A DNA stretch of 64,000 bases. It comes from Dasyornis broadbenti. Its lineage: Eukaryota; Chordata; Aves; Passeriformes; Dasyornithidae. Where the stretch lies: assembly GCA_013397935.1 (NCBI GenBank), contig VZRN01006631.1, positions 50,306 through 114,305 on the forward strand. The letters are read 5' to 3'. Each line of letters starts with the position of its first letter. Within the stretch, counting starts at the first letter, position 1. Of this stretch, positions 35,560 through 46,517 are shown piece after piece. The notes beneath the pieces are model-generated. The model was not told the origin of the DNA. It did not search any database and saw nothing but the letters and a program-made list of their open reading frames with translations. A program made the position numbers and the translations under genes.

Positions 35560-36060
35560 AGCGTAATTAGCCCAACTACAGACCTTGTTGTTATACATGC
35601 TGAAGTATAATGGCTGCTATTATAGCAGCTTGCAGCAGCAAAGATATATGATTTTGAACGATATGTCAAGGAAAAATAAACGTGTTTCATTTCTTCATTA
35701 GATAATGTTTATTTATAGCACTATATATATCTACCTCCACTGTACCATTAAAGTTTTGACTGCTTTTTAACTATAAAATTTGATATTGTTGTGGCAGCTG
35801 CACTGCTCGAGTGATTGCTATAGTACAGCTGTTATCAAAGAGTAAGATTTATAGCTGCCCTACATGGTGTAAAGATATGTGCATATTTACTTTGTGTTTT
35901 ACTACTTGTGTCCTATATTTTAATGACACAAGGTGAGATGAAATAGTGAAATAATAAACTCTTTCTGCTGCCGCAAAAGCAAATGGCACAATTTGTTTAA
36001 AGTTCAGTGTTTAATTTTCTATTGTGCTATGATAAAGGTTTTTTTTTTTCTTCGCTATTT
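35560..36060. promoter_or_regulatory. candidate conserved noncoding element with E-boxes and hairpin
   Basis: Non-repetitive AT-rich DNA with a TAATTA core (35564-35569), two identical CAGCTG E-boxes 31 bases apart (35795-35800 and 35826-35831), and a TCF-type ATCAAAG (35834-35840) right after the second. A perfect inverted repeat CTGCTAT-T-ATAGCAG lies at 35614-35628. The arrangement is suggestive of a neural or muscle-type enhancer, but no tissue can be assigned and conservation was not tested. Confidence 0.3.
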
Positions 36061-36104
36061 TGGTTTATTTAAATATATTTAACATGTTAGTAGCAATCTT
36101 AGGG

Positions 36105-36128
36105 TTTTTTTTTTTTTTTTTTTTTTTT
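36105..36128. repeat. poly-T run, 24 bases
   Basis: Homopolymer immediately upstream of a candidate splice acceptor at 36146. It may act as a polypyrimidine tract or be a simple repeat only. Confidence 0.9.
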
Positions 36129-36146
36129 ACTGTTTTTACTTTGCAG

Positions 36147-36215
36147 AGAAGTTCTCTGGGACTGAAGTGAGAGCGACATGCTTGATGAAACATGTCAAGC
36201 TACATTATATTGTAG
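36147..36215 (+). other. candidate exon, 69 bases
   Basis: A very long T tract (from 36105) leads through 'actgtttttactttgcag' to an acceptor at 36146. The segment ends 'attgtag' followed by the donor 'gtaaggat' at 36216. One frame (two leading bases, 22 codons, one trailing base) is open; another contains an ATG at 36178 after an in-frame stop. One open frame over 22 codons is not unusual by chance. No family resemblance was seen. Pseudo-exon or noncoding-RNA exon are equally possible. Confidence 0.22.
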
Positions 36216-37929
36216 GTAAGGATCAATATTTTAACCCTTGGATAGATTGTTAGAGCACACTGAGCAGAAGCTTCCCTCATTGGTGCTTTTTCTAGGAAAA
36301 TTAGATGAACAGGGCACTAATATCCATTTTTATGAGGCTGCTGTCCCACATGACCCTATTGCAGCCGGTCCCTGAGCCCTACACCACATATGAAAAGAGG
36401 CTCAGAAAATCTCTTGGTAAAGGAAGGGGCGATAAAGTCTGTCCAGCTCCATGGCCAGATCCTGGCCATAAATACAAACCATTTCTATAAGCTCTCCTGT
36501 CCAAACCCAAAGGTCTCCACAGGATTCAAATTTTATAACCACAGTACACAACAATTACACAGTAGAAACCTTGGGTCGTTGTTTTGATTTTGTTAGTGAG
36601 TGACCAATGTCTTTTCACATATTCTTCTTTTTGTTCCGTTGCTCAGTTCTCACTCAGCAAGGACTGGCTACTCAAAAGGGCCTGCAAGCAGAATTGGGTT
36701 ATTTCATGAAGGTGCTTCAGCGGAAATGTGACACAGATCGAGTGCAATAGATAGTCCTGTGTGTAAGAGGAGAATTTTAAAATCAGATGATCCCTGAAAC
36801 TCCAAAACCAGAAGAAAACGAAAGGAGAAATTAAGCTACAGAGGACAGGTGAGGGATAGACTTTACATTCTTAATTCATTTTTATGACCTGCTTTGTGCA
36901 CCTTTATTCGGTTGATGTTAAGTCCAATCACGTCTGTGGGAAATACAATTATGTTACAATTTTTTTGTGTGAGGAAGAAGGGACATTGGTTGCATCTCAA
37001 GATAATCCATAAGGTGGTGTTCCTCACTCTAGTCTGTGTTCAGTTGAGTCAATCATGTGTTTGTGTTTCCTACCAAGCTCTTTTATGTATTAAATCTATT
37101 ACATTTATCTTTTTCTTGCCATTTTTGTTTGTTTGAAACAGGAAAGCATTAACTACAGCAACTTACCTTTCTGCTCTCCTTTGACCTCACTCCTGCCTGT
37201 TGCCTTGAACACTTCCTATGCCTGTAGTAGGTACTTTTACCACTCCACCATATTTTTAATGTATTTGATTGAAATTAACAGAGTGTTTGAGACACTTAGA
37301 GCTGGAAGAGCTGAGCGCTGGACAGCTCGATGTTCACAGGCTCTTGCTGAAGTTGCAGCCTGCACATCATGGACTGCAATGTCAGGACTCTCTCAGGTTT
37401 TAATGCATGGCACCACCTCTTCTGACCGGGTAGGGAAAGTTACTCCTCATGTTTTGGAACGTTTTGGGTTTTTAGCTTAATGCAGCTTTTTCTGCCACTG
37501 TATGCGCTTTGAAAGCGATGCAAAAATGTAGTGAGAACAGGCCTTCTCATGAGGTCTCCTTTCCTTCCTGGATTTTCTCATGCCATAAATCCAAGTACAG
37601 ACTTCTGTCTTGATATTTCAGTATTTCTTTCTTTTTTCTTTTCTTTTCTTTTCTTTCTTCTTTTTTTTTTTTTTTTCCTAGCGCAGAACAAAAGTCTATG
37701 ACAATTTTTTTCTTTTTTTTAAGAAGAGAAGAAAAATGAGAACTTCATGGCTTGTAAAAGATTTGCTCTAGGTTTGAGAAAAGCTCCATGCTTCCTATTA
37801 TTTTACTCAGCCATCCCTACCATAAGATTACTTTGCCTTAGGGTGATGGCCTGTAGAATTTACTCAGGCATTACTTCTTATCAAAACTTTGACCAGTAAC
37901 CTGGCAGACACTGGAGTCCCCAAGCACAG
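36216..37929. other. noncoding stretch, no gene seen
   Basis: AT-rich sequence with a pyrimidine-rich simple repeat at 37624-37679. Short open frames only. Confidence 0.6.
37624..37679. repeat. polypyrimidine tract, (CTTTT)n then poly-T
   Basis: Several tandem CTTTT-like units are followed by a long T run ending at 'cc'. A simple repeat; such tracts can adopt unusual structures and vary in length between individuals. Confidence 0.9.
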
Positions 37930-38100
37930 ACTTTACGGGCAGCTTACAGGCTCAGTTAAAATGCAAATTACTGCTAATTAGGCAAACAACCTACCAGTAA
38001 CGGAGACATGGCAAGTGAGTTGACATTAGGTAAAGTAGAAGTGATAATTAATAAACTGGCAATTTGGATGGGTCATCGGTTTAGCTCTGCTTGATCAATA
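37930..38100. promoter_or_regulatory. candidate regulatory element, octamer plus palindromic homeodomain site
   Basis: Exact POU octamer ATGCAAAT (37961-37968) lies five bases from the palindromic homeodomain site CTAATTAG (37974-37981). A 'gataattaataaac' block follows at 38043-38056. Close POU/homeodomain pairing is a known arrangement in developmental enhancers. Motif evidence only. Confidence 0.28.
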
Positions 38101-39284
38101 GCTGCTGTCTTTGTGCATTTTGGCTGAAGCTGCACCAAGAAAAAAGCGCGTTTTTGTGAAAATCACGCTGCCCAGGCCAGATAGATGTGCTACACCACAT
38201 CTGTGCTACCAACTCCAGCAGCTTGCTACAGAGGTAGGGCTCTGCCAATGTAGGGGCCAACTCCATAGGTATGGAGACCAGTATTTTGGATTAATTCACC
38301 TTAAATGAGTTTAGTATTAGTTTTCAGTCTTTTCGCTGTTTTTTTTCCCTAAAACCCTGCCAGATATTACTGAAGATCAGATTTTGCAATTAAGAGAGTA
38401 ACCACATCCTAATCCTGGGTTTTCCAGCTAATCAGAAACAATTTTTCTGTTGTCAGTTGTGTTCCCTTAATTCATTTTGTCTTAACTCTTTCACTACACT
38501 TGACAGAAGATAGATGCCTCAAATTTTCACCTCTGTTCATACAGGGAGCTTTTACACTGACCAGACATCAACAGTGACTTTAATATTGTGTTACAAAAGT
38601 ATTCTTTGAGCATCTTAAGCACATGATTCTTCGAGGTTCAGGAAACAGGAATGAAAACCAGTAGCTCTGCTATAAAGACCTCTGCATCATCTGTTGAGTC
38701 CATTTTCCTTATTTAAAGTAGACAGAAAAAAATAAAAGAGAGAAGATAGAAAATAAGTAGCTGAAAAACCCACTGAAATAACACACCCACTAAAATAATG
38801 AAGTCATAAACACAAGGAAAATTTGTGTTAAGCCTACAAAAATACTTTACCTCAGTTCCCCTGGGGCTTGTCTTTACAAGACACATGGCCCTTTCCACTT
38901 TATGAGAAGAATCCAAGACGCTCAGCTGTATTTCCAAGGCTGGGCAATACTTTAAGAAAATATTGTAAGACTGCTATGTCTGGTCTGACCCAGGACCCTG
39001 TTTGAAAAAGCTTTATAAATATGCTGGAGCAGAGGTTTGACTTGAAGTATATCTGCCATCAGCTGGTGGTGCACCCTGGCCCGTTACCTGATTCGTTATG
39101 GAGATGATCCCTTAATGAGGGACCATCATCCCAGAGCACTCCTTTTAAAACTCAAATGTTGAGTATCTCAACTGTTCGACTGCTTTTGTGAGACTGAACA
39201 AAAGCAAAACTCACAATGCAATAATTTGTTCATCCATTCTCAGGCATTGAGTCACTGTTTTGTACTTCACAGATATGTTCCCGT
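38101..39284. other. noncoding stretch, nothing recognised
   Basis: AT-rich spacer. A phrase 'ctggtctgacccaggaccct' near 38981-39000 weakly recalls SINE-type text but is too short to call. Confidence 0.6.
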
Positions 39285-39328
39285 CATAGAAGGGTTTGGG
39301 TTGGAAAGGACATTAAAGATCATCTACA
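39285..39328 (-). mobile_element. CR1 LINE 3'-end fragment, reverse orientation
   Basis: 'catagaagggtttgggttgg' followed by 'aaaggacattaaagatcatc' is the complement of the canonical CR1 end ('gatgatctttaaggtccttt..aacccaaaccattctatg'). Only the last 45 or so bases remain. Confidence 0.8.
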
Positions 39329-40956
39329 CTAAAATCTCCATCTTTCTCTCTGCCTTCTCTTTGCCTCTGTATATTTTCCAAGGGATACAAGTCTACCTCT
39401 TGCTCCCACACACCGATGAGGTGATGCAGAACTAACTCTTTACTGAACTAACGTTGTCTCTGGTTTGAATCCACTGAAGCTGTAGTGATACAATCTTAGA
39501 TAGCTCTGCCTTTGCAATATTTATGCCATTGTTGTCTTCTAGGTCTTAGAAGTCCTTCCCAGTGTCTCACAAAATTACTATTTCCTGTGACAGGAGTCAG
39601 TAAAGTTATTTATGTGAGCAAGTATCGCTGATTATGAAAAGCAATTGTGTATTTTAGTGATTATGGCCATATTTTGACCAGAAGTATTTCGACATCAGAG
39701 CAAAGTGCCAGATTTTCAGCAGGGCTTGTAACTCAGTGCCTTTGATTCTAAATCTTGTGGCCAGGTTTTTGTTGTGATGAACACCCAGAGAGCGCTGGGG
39801 CTGCTGAGAAAAGGGAAAGGAGGCCTCAGGGAAATCCTGCTCTGCCTGCGGCAGCCTGGCGGGGGCTGTTGAGGGATTCCTCCCCAGACTTCATCCCAAG
39901 GGGCAGCAACACTGCAGGGCGTGAGATCTCTGTCCTTCAGTCACGACTGCACGTGTGGGTGGCACAAAGAGGAGTTTGGAATGTTTTTAGGGAAGTTTCT
40001 CTTTCTTCCTGTGCCACGTTAGACAAGATTGCAGCATTATCTGATAAAGCAAATCTCAGCATCTCTTTGAAGAAAACGCTGCTGTGGCAGTGATTTTGCA
40101 GATCCATAATACTGGACTTGTGTTAAAAACCACGAAGCGGGGGCTGGACACAGCTGTAGAGGTGACACAGAACTGATTTCACAAGGCCTCCATCTCCCCC
40201 TCACTGTGACAGCCAGGATGTGTTGTACCAACAACATCCCTGTCCTCCTTCCCGCTGAAAATGTTTCAACTTTTAAAGACCTCATGGCAGGAAAGAACCT
40301 GTTCGACTAATTTTCACTAGGGCAATGGCTCTCCTTAGAGATTCAAAATGAAAATTGTTTTGCCTTTTTAAACACCTTTTAACAACGTAGCAAAGCTGTT
40401 ACTAAGTTGAACTGAAATTATTTTCTTATGATCATATAAAAGCGGAGAAAAGTGTTCATATTGCCTTTGGACTCTTACTTTAGTGACAGTATTGAATATA
40501 TACTGTTATGAAAAGACATTTATAACCTCTTAAATTTACTCTTCCTCTATCTGATCTGGCATTTGCTGCCTCTATGCTGGTGACCATATGTGTGTGCTAC
40601 AGATCAGTGTGCGTGTGTTGCATGGAAGGAGGAAGAGGGCTGACCAACTAAATCCATGAGCAACAAATCTGATACAACACCAATCTGTTTCAATGGTTTT
40701 CTCAGTGTCCAGAAACTCTCCTTTCTATCAGGGCCTCTAAGTTCTCCTGCATTTTTCCAGAGCTCCACTTCCACCCTGAAAGAGGAGTGTAAGTAACTAG
40801 AAATGTACTTTTTCAAGGCTGGTTTGGGAAATATTTTGGGGATTGAGTTCAATTTTTCTGTAAAGTTTCTGTTTGTTCTGTTTTTAGTTTAGTTTTGTTT
40901 ATTTGGCTGGCTTTTTATGTGTTTGTGGGGTTTGTTTTGTTATGATTTTCTTCCAG
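39329..40956. other. noncoding stretch, no gene seen
   Basis: Mixed composition with a small GC-richer patch at about 39780-39910. Open frames are short with no domain. Confidence 0.6.
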
Positions 40957-41039
40957 AGGTGAAGCAGGATGGGAATTTCGTCTCAGACATAGGAAGTGCC
41001 CTTTCCAAGCACATAAGGAAGTCTGTTTTGCAGCAGCAG
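40957..41039 (+). other. best candidate exon in the window (83 bases, open frame)
   Basis: A T-rich tract free of AG ends in 'gattttcttccag' (acceptor to 40956). The segment ends 'cagcagcag' and meets the donor 'gtaagatg' at 41040, giving the CAG/GTAAG consensus. Two forward frames are open throughout. The frame with two leading bases reads 27 whole codons, begins VKQDGNFVSD and ends in three glutamines, finishing exactly at the donor (phase 0). The intron-side reading meets a stop within three codons. I do not recognise the peptide. It could be an isolated exon of a gene with huge introns, an alternative or noncoding-RNA exon, or a pseudo-exon; the minus strand is open here too, which lowers the weight of the open frames. 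Confidence 0.35.
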
Positions 41040-41620
41040 GTAAGATGATCCATTGCCTGACACTGCAGAGGGTTATCCAGTATCACACAGGTCAAGGGGC
41101 CGTGTGTCCAACCTGTAAAATTTCTCATCTGCTCCTTTCCCACTGGAGGGGGAGGCAGTTGGTGTTCATTGCCTCTTCTACTCTGAAGGATTTCTGCCAG
41201 AGATTTAATAGGCGCAACTTCTCTACTCTTGCAGCAAAGTCCAATGCAAATCCTACCCCAGAGATGTCTTCTGGAAAAAAAAAAAAAGTGCTCAAACTCC
41301 TGTTATAAATGAAAGTCCCTCCCTAACGCACAGCACTGGCTGCATTTTCTTCACTTCTGATATTTTCTATCTGAAGCGGCCACTCAAGCTAATGTGTACA
41401 AAACCCAAGAAATCACATTTGTGTCAGTTTTCTGACTTGCTGCTCGAGAGTCTGCAGCTTTTTCATAGCACCTGGAGCTAATTTAAGACGCTGGTAATTT
41501 TCAGTAGGTGCAGGAAGTGTGTGTCAGTTGTCAGCATCTGTTGCTCTGTTTTGTACAAACATCTCATTTCTGGGCATATACAGCTCCCAGCAGTTTTTCA
41601 GGTGAGACACAGGTGAAACC
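41040..41620. other. noncoding stretch, nothing recognised
   Basis: Spacer between the candidate exon and a reverse CR1 fragment. No repeat or gene was recognised. Confidence 0.55.
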
Positions 41621-42037
41621 ATGGAATCATTAAGGATGGAAAAGACCTTAAAGCTCCTTGAGTCCAACCATCAACCCAGCACCACCACCACATTCTCCAC
41701 TAAACCTTGCCCCCTGGAGCAATATCCACACTATTTTTGAAAACTCCGAGGATGGTGATTCCAGCACTTCCCCGGGAAGCCTGTTCCAATACTTTTCAAC
41801 CATTCACATGAAAAACATTTTCCTAATATCTAACCTAAACCTCACCTGGTGTAATTTGAGGCTATTTTGTCCTGTCCCTTCTTACCTTGGAGAAGAAACT
41901 GAGCCCACCTCAACAGAACCTTCCTTCATAGAATTGTAGACAGTTATAGATGTCCCCCCCGAGCCTCTTTTTCTCCAGCCTGAATAACCCCAGCTCCCTC
42001 AGCCACCCCTCATCAGACTTGTGCTCCAGACCCAAAC
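41621..42037 (-). mobile_element. CR1 LINE, reverse orientation, about 400 bases
   Basis: On the + strand the order is the reverse complement of a CR1 3' region: 'atggaatcattaaggatgga', 'aaagaccttaaagctccttg', 'agtccaaccatcaacccagc', 'acttccccgggaagcctgtt', a 'cctaatatctaacctaaac' block, then 'cctcttt', 'ttctccagcctgaataaccc' and 'cagctccctcagccaccc' with 'tcatcagacttgtgctccag' at the far end. The 'taacctaaacctc' and 'ctccagcctgaa' phrases mark the ORF2-to-3'-UTR part. It is an older subfamily than the copies at 10.9 and 46.3 kb, 5'-truncated and inactive. Confidence 0.92.
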
Positions 42038-43002
42038 CCTACTGTCTTAAATTAACGCCGGAAAAAAAAGAATTACATATTTCTCCCCAATAGCTAACAT
42101 TTATTTTAAAAACCCATAATTTTCTAAATATTTCATGTGATTTCTCATTCCAAATCTACTGTTAATCAGTGGGATGGAATTTAAACTTTTTCCTGTTTTT
42201 ACTGGGATATTTTAACGTTCCCGGTCACGTGAGTTGCAGGGAATGTGTAAACTGGAATTTGAAGCAAGGATGGCATAATACATTTCAGGACTCACCTTGA
42301 CAGAGGCATTAATTCACTGCAGGTTCGCTCCACATGGAATCTCTGTATTTTTATGACATGTACAGTTGGTTGTAATGCCATACTGGGTATCATGTATAAC
42401 ATCAAAGAGCTAAGTAAGTATAAAGGTATGTTGTATTTCTTCAGTTCCTGTCAACAAAATCCTTTTCAACCTTGGATACCTCCTGCTTAAAATCTTTAGC
42501 TCGTCTTGCACTTTTGTTTGCAGAATTTCTGTCCAAAAATAATATTTTTAGCAGGAAAATGGAATGACTAGGATATCTTTTTTGGTTGTTTTTGTTATAG
42601 TCCTAAATTATTTAACTCTTAGGTGTCCTTGGAAAGCAGACAAAAGTCTACCAAATAAAGTTAAGTTCTTGGAGTATCATCAGCTTGCTTTCCACGCTGT
42701 CATGAAATTGTTTTCTTAAATTGGGCTGCTTCCCAAATGAAATTTTCCTCTACTGAGATAACGTCCCACAGCAGATTTTCTGAAGCCTTCAGAGATTATT
42801 CCTGGGCCAGGATTTCAGGCTCCGCTGAGCAAATTGACAGAGGGGTTTTTTGTGGACAGGACCAAGCAAGGCAGAGAAAAGCCAGGGGTGACCTGGGAGT
42901 TGTGGAGATGCTTTCACACAGTCCGTGAACCCAGGGTGGCAGGCCCACCTGAGGAGGAGGGGTTGCTCCCAGCGGCATCCTCTGAACAGTTTGTAACATG
43001 GA
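42038..43002. other. noncoding stretch, no gene seen
   Basis: AT-rich to mixed sequence. A weak minus-strand candidate exon (42296-42409) is described under findings. Confidence 0.55.
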
Positions 43003-43134
43003 CAGAATCATATAATCATGGAATGGCTTGGGTTGGAGCGGAACTTAAAGCTCATCTGGTTCCGATCCCTGCGTGGGCAGGGACACCTTCCGCCAGCCCA
43101 GGCTGCTCCAAGCCCTGCCCAGCCTGGCCTTGGT
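43003..43134 (-). mobile_element. CR1 LINE 3'-end fragment, reverse orientation
   Basis: 'agaatcatataatcatggaa' then 'tggcttgggttggagcggaa', 'cttaaagctcatctggttcc', 'gatccctgcgtgggcaggga', 'caccttccgccagcccaggc' and 'tgctccaagccctgcccagc' is the reverse complement of the passerine-type CR1 tail seen at 46.3 kb. About 130 bases remain. The longest open frame of the window (minus strand, 43045-43737) ends inside this fragment, one reason to dismiss it. Confidence 0.93.
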
Positions 43135-43789
43135 TACTGAGTAGCGGAATCCTTGAGGAAGGATGCCTGAGTAAAGGAGTCTGGATAGGAAAGCTCTAGT
43201 GAGCTGATGTGCGCTGAGCTGAGGTGTACATTTATGGGAAAGGTGTGGACAGGCCTGGATCAAACCCCTGTATTCTCTGCTTCCTTTGGAGGTGACCCTG
43301 AAATTCCCCAGACAGACGAATGATCGGGCTGCCCTCCCCAAGAGAAGACAAAGGGAATGCTTGTCCAACCTTTGCCCATGCTGATGAGCAGCTACCATTA
43401 GCTGGCAAAATGTGTCAGGAGCTGGAAGAGATTTTGTTTGACCAAATAGTTTAAAATAGTGGTTGGAATTGAAACCAGCTGCTGCAGATACCGGCCTTTG
43501 CGGTAATGTAATTACAACAATCTTTACACTTTCTGTATCGCCGCTTTTAGCAAGGCAAATGACTTTCAGAAATTTATTTTTGTACAGCGTCTCTGAGAAG
43601 TGCCCATCTCTGAGGTGGACAGATGCCAGTGGGGACATCACGTATCGTGCAACATATTTCAGCTCGAGGCTCAGAAATGTCACAGGATCCACCGAATCTT
43701 TGAAGAACAGAGAGGACCTCAGCTTCTGATGTGTCACTCAAAGGAGAGGTTGTACATGACACATAGGTTGCTTTATACCACTCTGTAAC
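43135..43789. other. single-copy noncoding stretch with an accidental long open frame
   Basis: The minus strand is open for about 230 codons (43045-43737), starting at GTG rather than ATG, with its last part in CR1. No domain, signal peptide or repeat pattern is visible. I do not call a gene. Confidence 0.5.
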
Positions 43790-44660
43790 TTGGTGTGCTT
43801 ATGCAAAGAAGTGCATGTGGGATCGATGGCATATGGTATATTAAGAAAGAATAACACCAGATTTTTAAAAAATGTATTCGCCCATTAAATGGTGTAAATT
43901 AAAGTAAGCTGTCAAAATGACAGCACAATAATGCCATCTTTGCAATAGCACATACTGCAGCACAGTTAAATCATATCACTTTTGGGGAAGAATTACAGAT
44001 GAGATCCAAGAAAAAATTGCTTTTGAAATGCAATTCTTTGTTAGTTAAGAATCATCATTGCTAGCCAGGATCCCCTATAAACACATAAAGCACAGAGCAA
44101 CCGTAATAAATCATGATAATTTATATCACAGCTAATTCTGGGGAAGTAGCATCAGGGGTTACACTTCAGATACACTTCATATTACTCAAACTGTAATTAT
44201 TTTCATTAAAATATAAAATTGCTTACAGCCAAGTTACTTGAAACACACAGAATTGCACATTTAACCATGTACACAACAGGGCCACAAGAGTTCAAAATAA
44301 GTAAAGTCAAGTGTTAAATAACAGCACTTATACTTTTTAATTGCATATCTTTGCAGACACAATCAATGCACTTTTAATATTTCGCTTTAGTGAAATGTTG
44401 GACTGGCTTTTTCAATCATCGTCATGTTGATTAAAAGTCAATGTCAATATAAACTTGAGAAAATACTGTTAGGTGCTTGTAAGCACAGCCTCTCTAATGG
44501 TTTGTGCATGTCAAGAGGGCAAATTTTATTCCAGGAGGAGAAAGGGAAATGCTTCAAGTTTGTGCGAAGGCGAGCTGTGGAAGGCTGAAGAGTTTGAATG
44601 TTTTCAAGTGTAATAATTCATAGCACCACTCGCTCTCTAGTGCTTTTCTCTAACAATCTC
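43790..44660. promoter_or_regulatory. candidate conserved noncoding element, long
   Basis: About 870 bases of non-repetitive AT-rich DNA without open frames. An inverted repeat CTGTCA-AAA-TGACAG at 43909-43923 pairs two TGACAG cores, the target of TALE homeodomain proteins such as MEIS and TGIF. Further along are 'cataaagcac', 'gtaataaatcatgataattt' (44104-44123) and 'gttgattaaaagtcaatg' (44426-44443), all homeodomain-like. The stretch resembles long vertebrate conserved noncoding blocks. Conservation is not tested. Confidence 0.32.
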
Positions 44661-46295
44661 GATGGGTTCTACAAACAGTAATTAATTACAGCCTCCAACA
44701 CCTCCGAGAGGTAAATACAGGCAGTATGAGGTGCTCTCCATCCATCCCTGGAGCAGAGCAACCCTTCAAATCTCTGGAATATAGAGGGGCTGCAGGAGAC
44801 CTTCCCTCTTGGCAGAGCCTAGGCACCTTAAATATATCTGTCTTTATTAAACTGAGAGTCAGAAAACGAGTAATAAAACACATCCTAAAGCCTGTTTTTT
44901 TTTTTTTCTTTCCCTGAAGGAATCATCCTCCACTCTCTGCAAACGATGGGTTTTTTACCTGCAGGGATGAATCAAAGCTGGGAGCTAACAAGGTCCTCAC
45001 CCATTTGCTGCAAAAACTAGGTGGCAATGGTGGATGATGTGCAGATTTCCAGAAAAAGAAAGAAAAGGCGTGCAAATGGCCCTTGAGGTCTGTGTGAGTA
45101 TATAGAACTTGACTCTAGCCCCAGTTTTCAATAATTTCACAAGAAAATAATTGTAAAAATCTCCCGGTGAACATTTCTCGATGCAGGTCTCGTCCATTGC
45201 CGCAGATACCATCAAGATCCTGGAAATCCATGCACAGCTGATTTTTTTTGTGTCCACAAGAAATCTCTGTATTCAGCCTGGATGAAGGGCCCAGGCAGGC
45301 TGACTAAGGACTCTTCTCTTGGATGCATTTTCCCAGATGGCTTTTCCAGCAACTGTTTCCCATGACAATTCCAGGTGAGCTTAGAGTTCATTTTGAACTT
45401 GAGTCTACTTCCTACATTTCATGGTGCTTTCGGTGCCTTTGTCGTATTGAACCTCTAATTTTCATTTAGGCTAAACCATCTTCATCCTTTCTGAGTCAGG
45501 CAGCAATGAGTTCTCGGTTTGCTTGATATCATAATCCTTATTCCCCTGAAGTAGAGCAGTCCGAGCGATTTCTGTGATTCAAAAAAATGGAGGAGCTGGT
45601 TTTCTCAGTCTTTATTGTGTATTCTCACAAATTGGTGAGCACTAGGAGTGTTGGAATTAAGGAACTAAAACACAGAGATTAGGGCTAAATCTCTGCACTA
45701 AACTTTTTGACGTCTAATTGATGTCAGCAATGCTGTTTTCCCCGGCTTTCCCATGCCTGTTGTGCAACCTCACAGGGAGTTGAGGAAGACATTCAGGAGT
45801 CTTCCTAAGCATTTCAGAGGAAAAGTGATCATTAGGAAAGAAAGATCATGACAAGTCTCTGGCCCTTTTGAATTAAGATAATTTTAAATAAGTGAAAAAT
45901 GTGTATAAACTCAGCAGTGAAAGAAGGGATTGGAACTCTGGCATTGAGGCAGGGCAGTTGGTTGCCATCACTGTGCCCTGGTTATGTGACAGTGAACTTG
46001 AGCTGGAGTCTTCTGTGCCGTGTCCCAGAAGGGAAAACCCAGGCTGGTGGGGCCTGTACCCAATGCCTGGGGTGCTTCCCCAATGGAAAGCCTCATGGAG
46101 AGCACAAACACCTTTGCACAGGGATGACAGCTTTCCTAGGGGAACCTGAAAGTCTCGGGCAAATCCAAAATATGAAAATTTAAACAGTCTCACAATGCTG
46201 AATGAATTTCCCAAGCACAAGATATCTGGAAAGCAGACCTGCACCTCCTCTGTGTATTCTGCCTATACACTTGATTGGAAATAATTTTTTGTCCA
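44661..46295. other. noncoding stretch, no gene seen
   Basis: Mixed composition. Short open frames occur on both strands near 45.9-46.2 kb without domains. No repeat recognised before the CR1 tail. Confidence 0.6.
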
Positions 46296-46517
46296 TTTAG
46301 ATTAGATATTAGGAAGAAATTAGGTGGTGAAGACCTGGCACAAACTTCCCAGTGAAGCTGTGGCTGCCCCTGGATCCTTGGAAGTGTCCAAGGCCAGGTT
46401 GGACAGGGCTTGGAGCAGCCTGGGACAGTGGGAGGTGTCCCTGCCCATGGCAGGGGGTGGGACTGGATGAACTTTATTGTCCCTTCCAACCCAAACCATT
46501 TTATAATTCTATGATTT
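46296..46517 (+). mobile_element. CR1 LINE 3'-end fragment, well preserved
   Basis: Ordered CR1 text: 'ttagatattaggaagaaatt', 'gctgtggctgcccctggatc', 'cttggaagtgtccaaggcca', 'ggttggacagggcttggagc', 'agcctgggacagtgggaggt', 'gtccctgcccatggcagggg', then 'cccttccaacccaaaccatt' and 'ttataattctatgattt'. Near-consensus 3' end; about 220 bases remain. Close in wording to the copies at 10.9 and 43.0 kb, so probably one subfamily. Confidence 0.95.

Noticed and set aside
38981..39000. 'ctggtctgacccaggaccct' as a SINE fragment
   Set aside because: Too short and without the flanking order of any SINE I know.
43045..43737. Longest open frame, about 230 codons on the minus strand
   Set aside because: It starts at GTG, its last part lies in a reverse CR1 tail, it has no recognisable domain, and overlapping frames on the + strand are also open in part.
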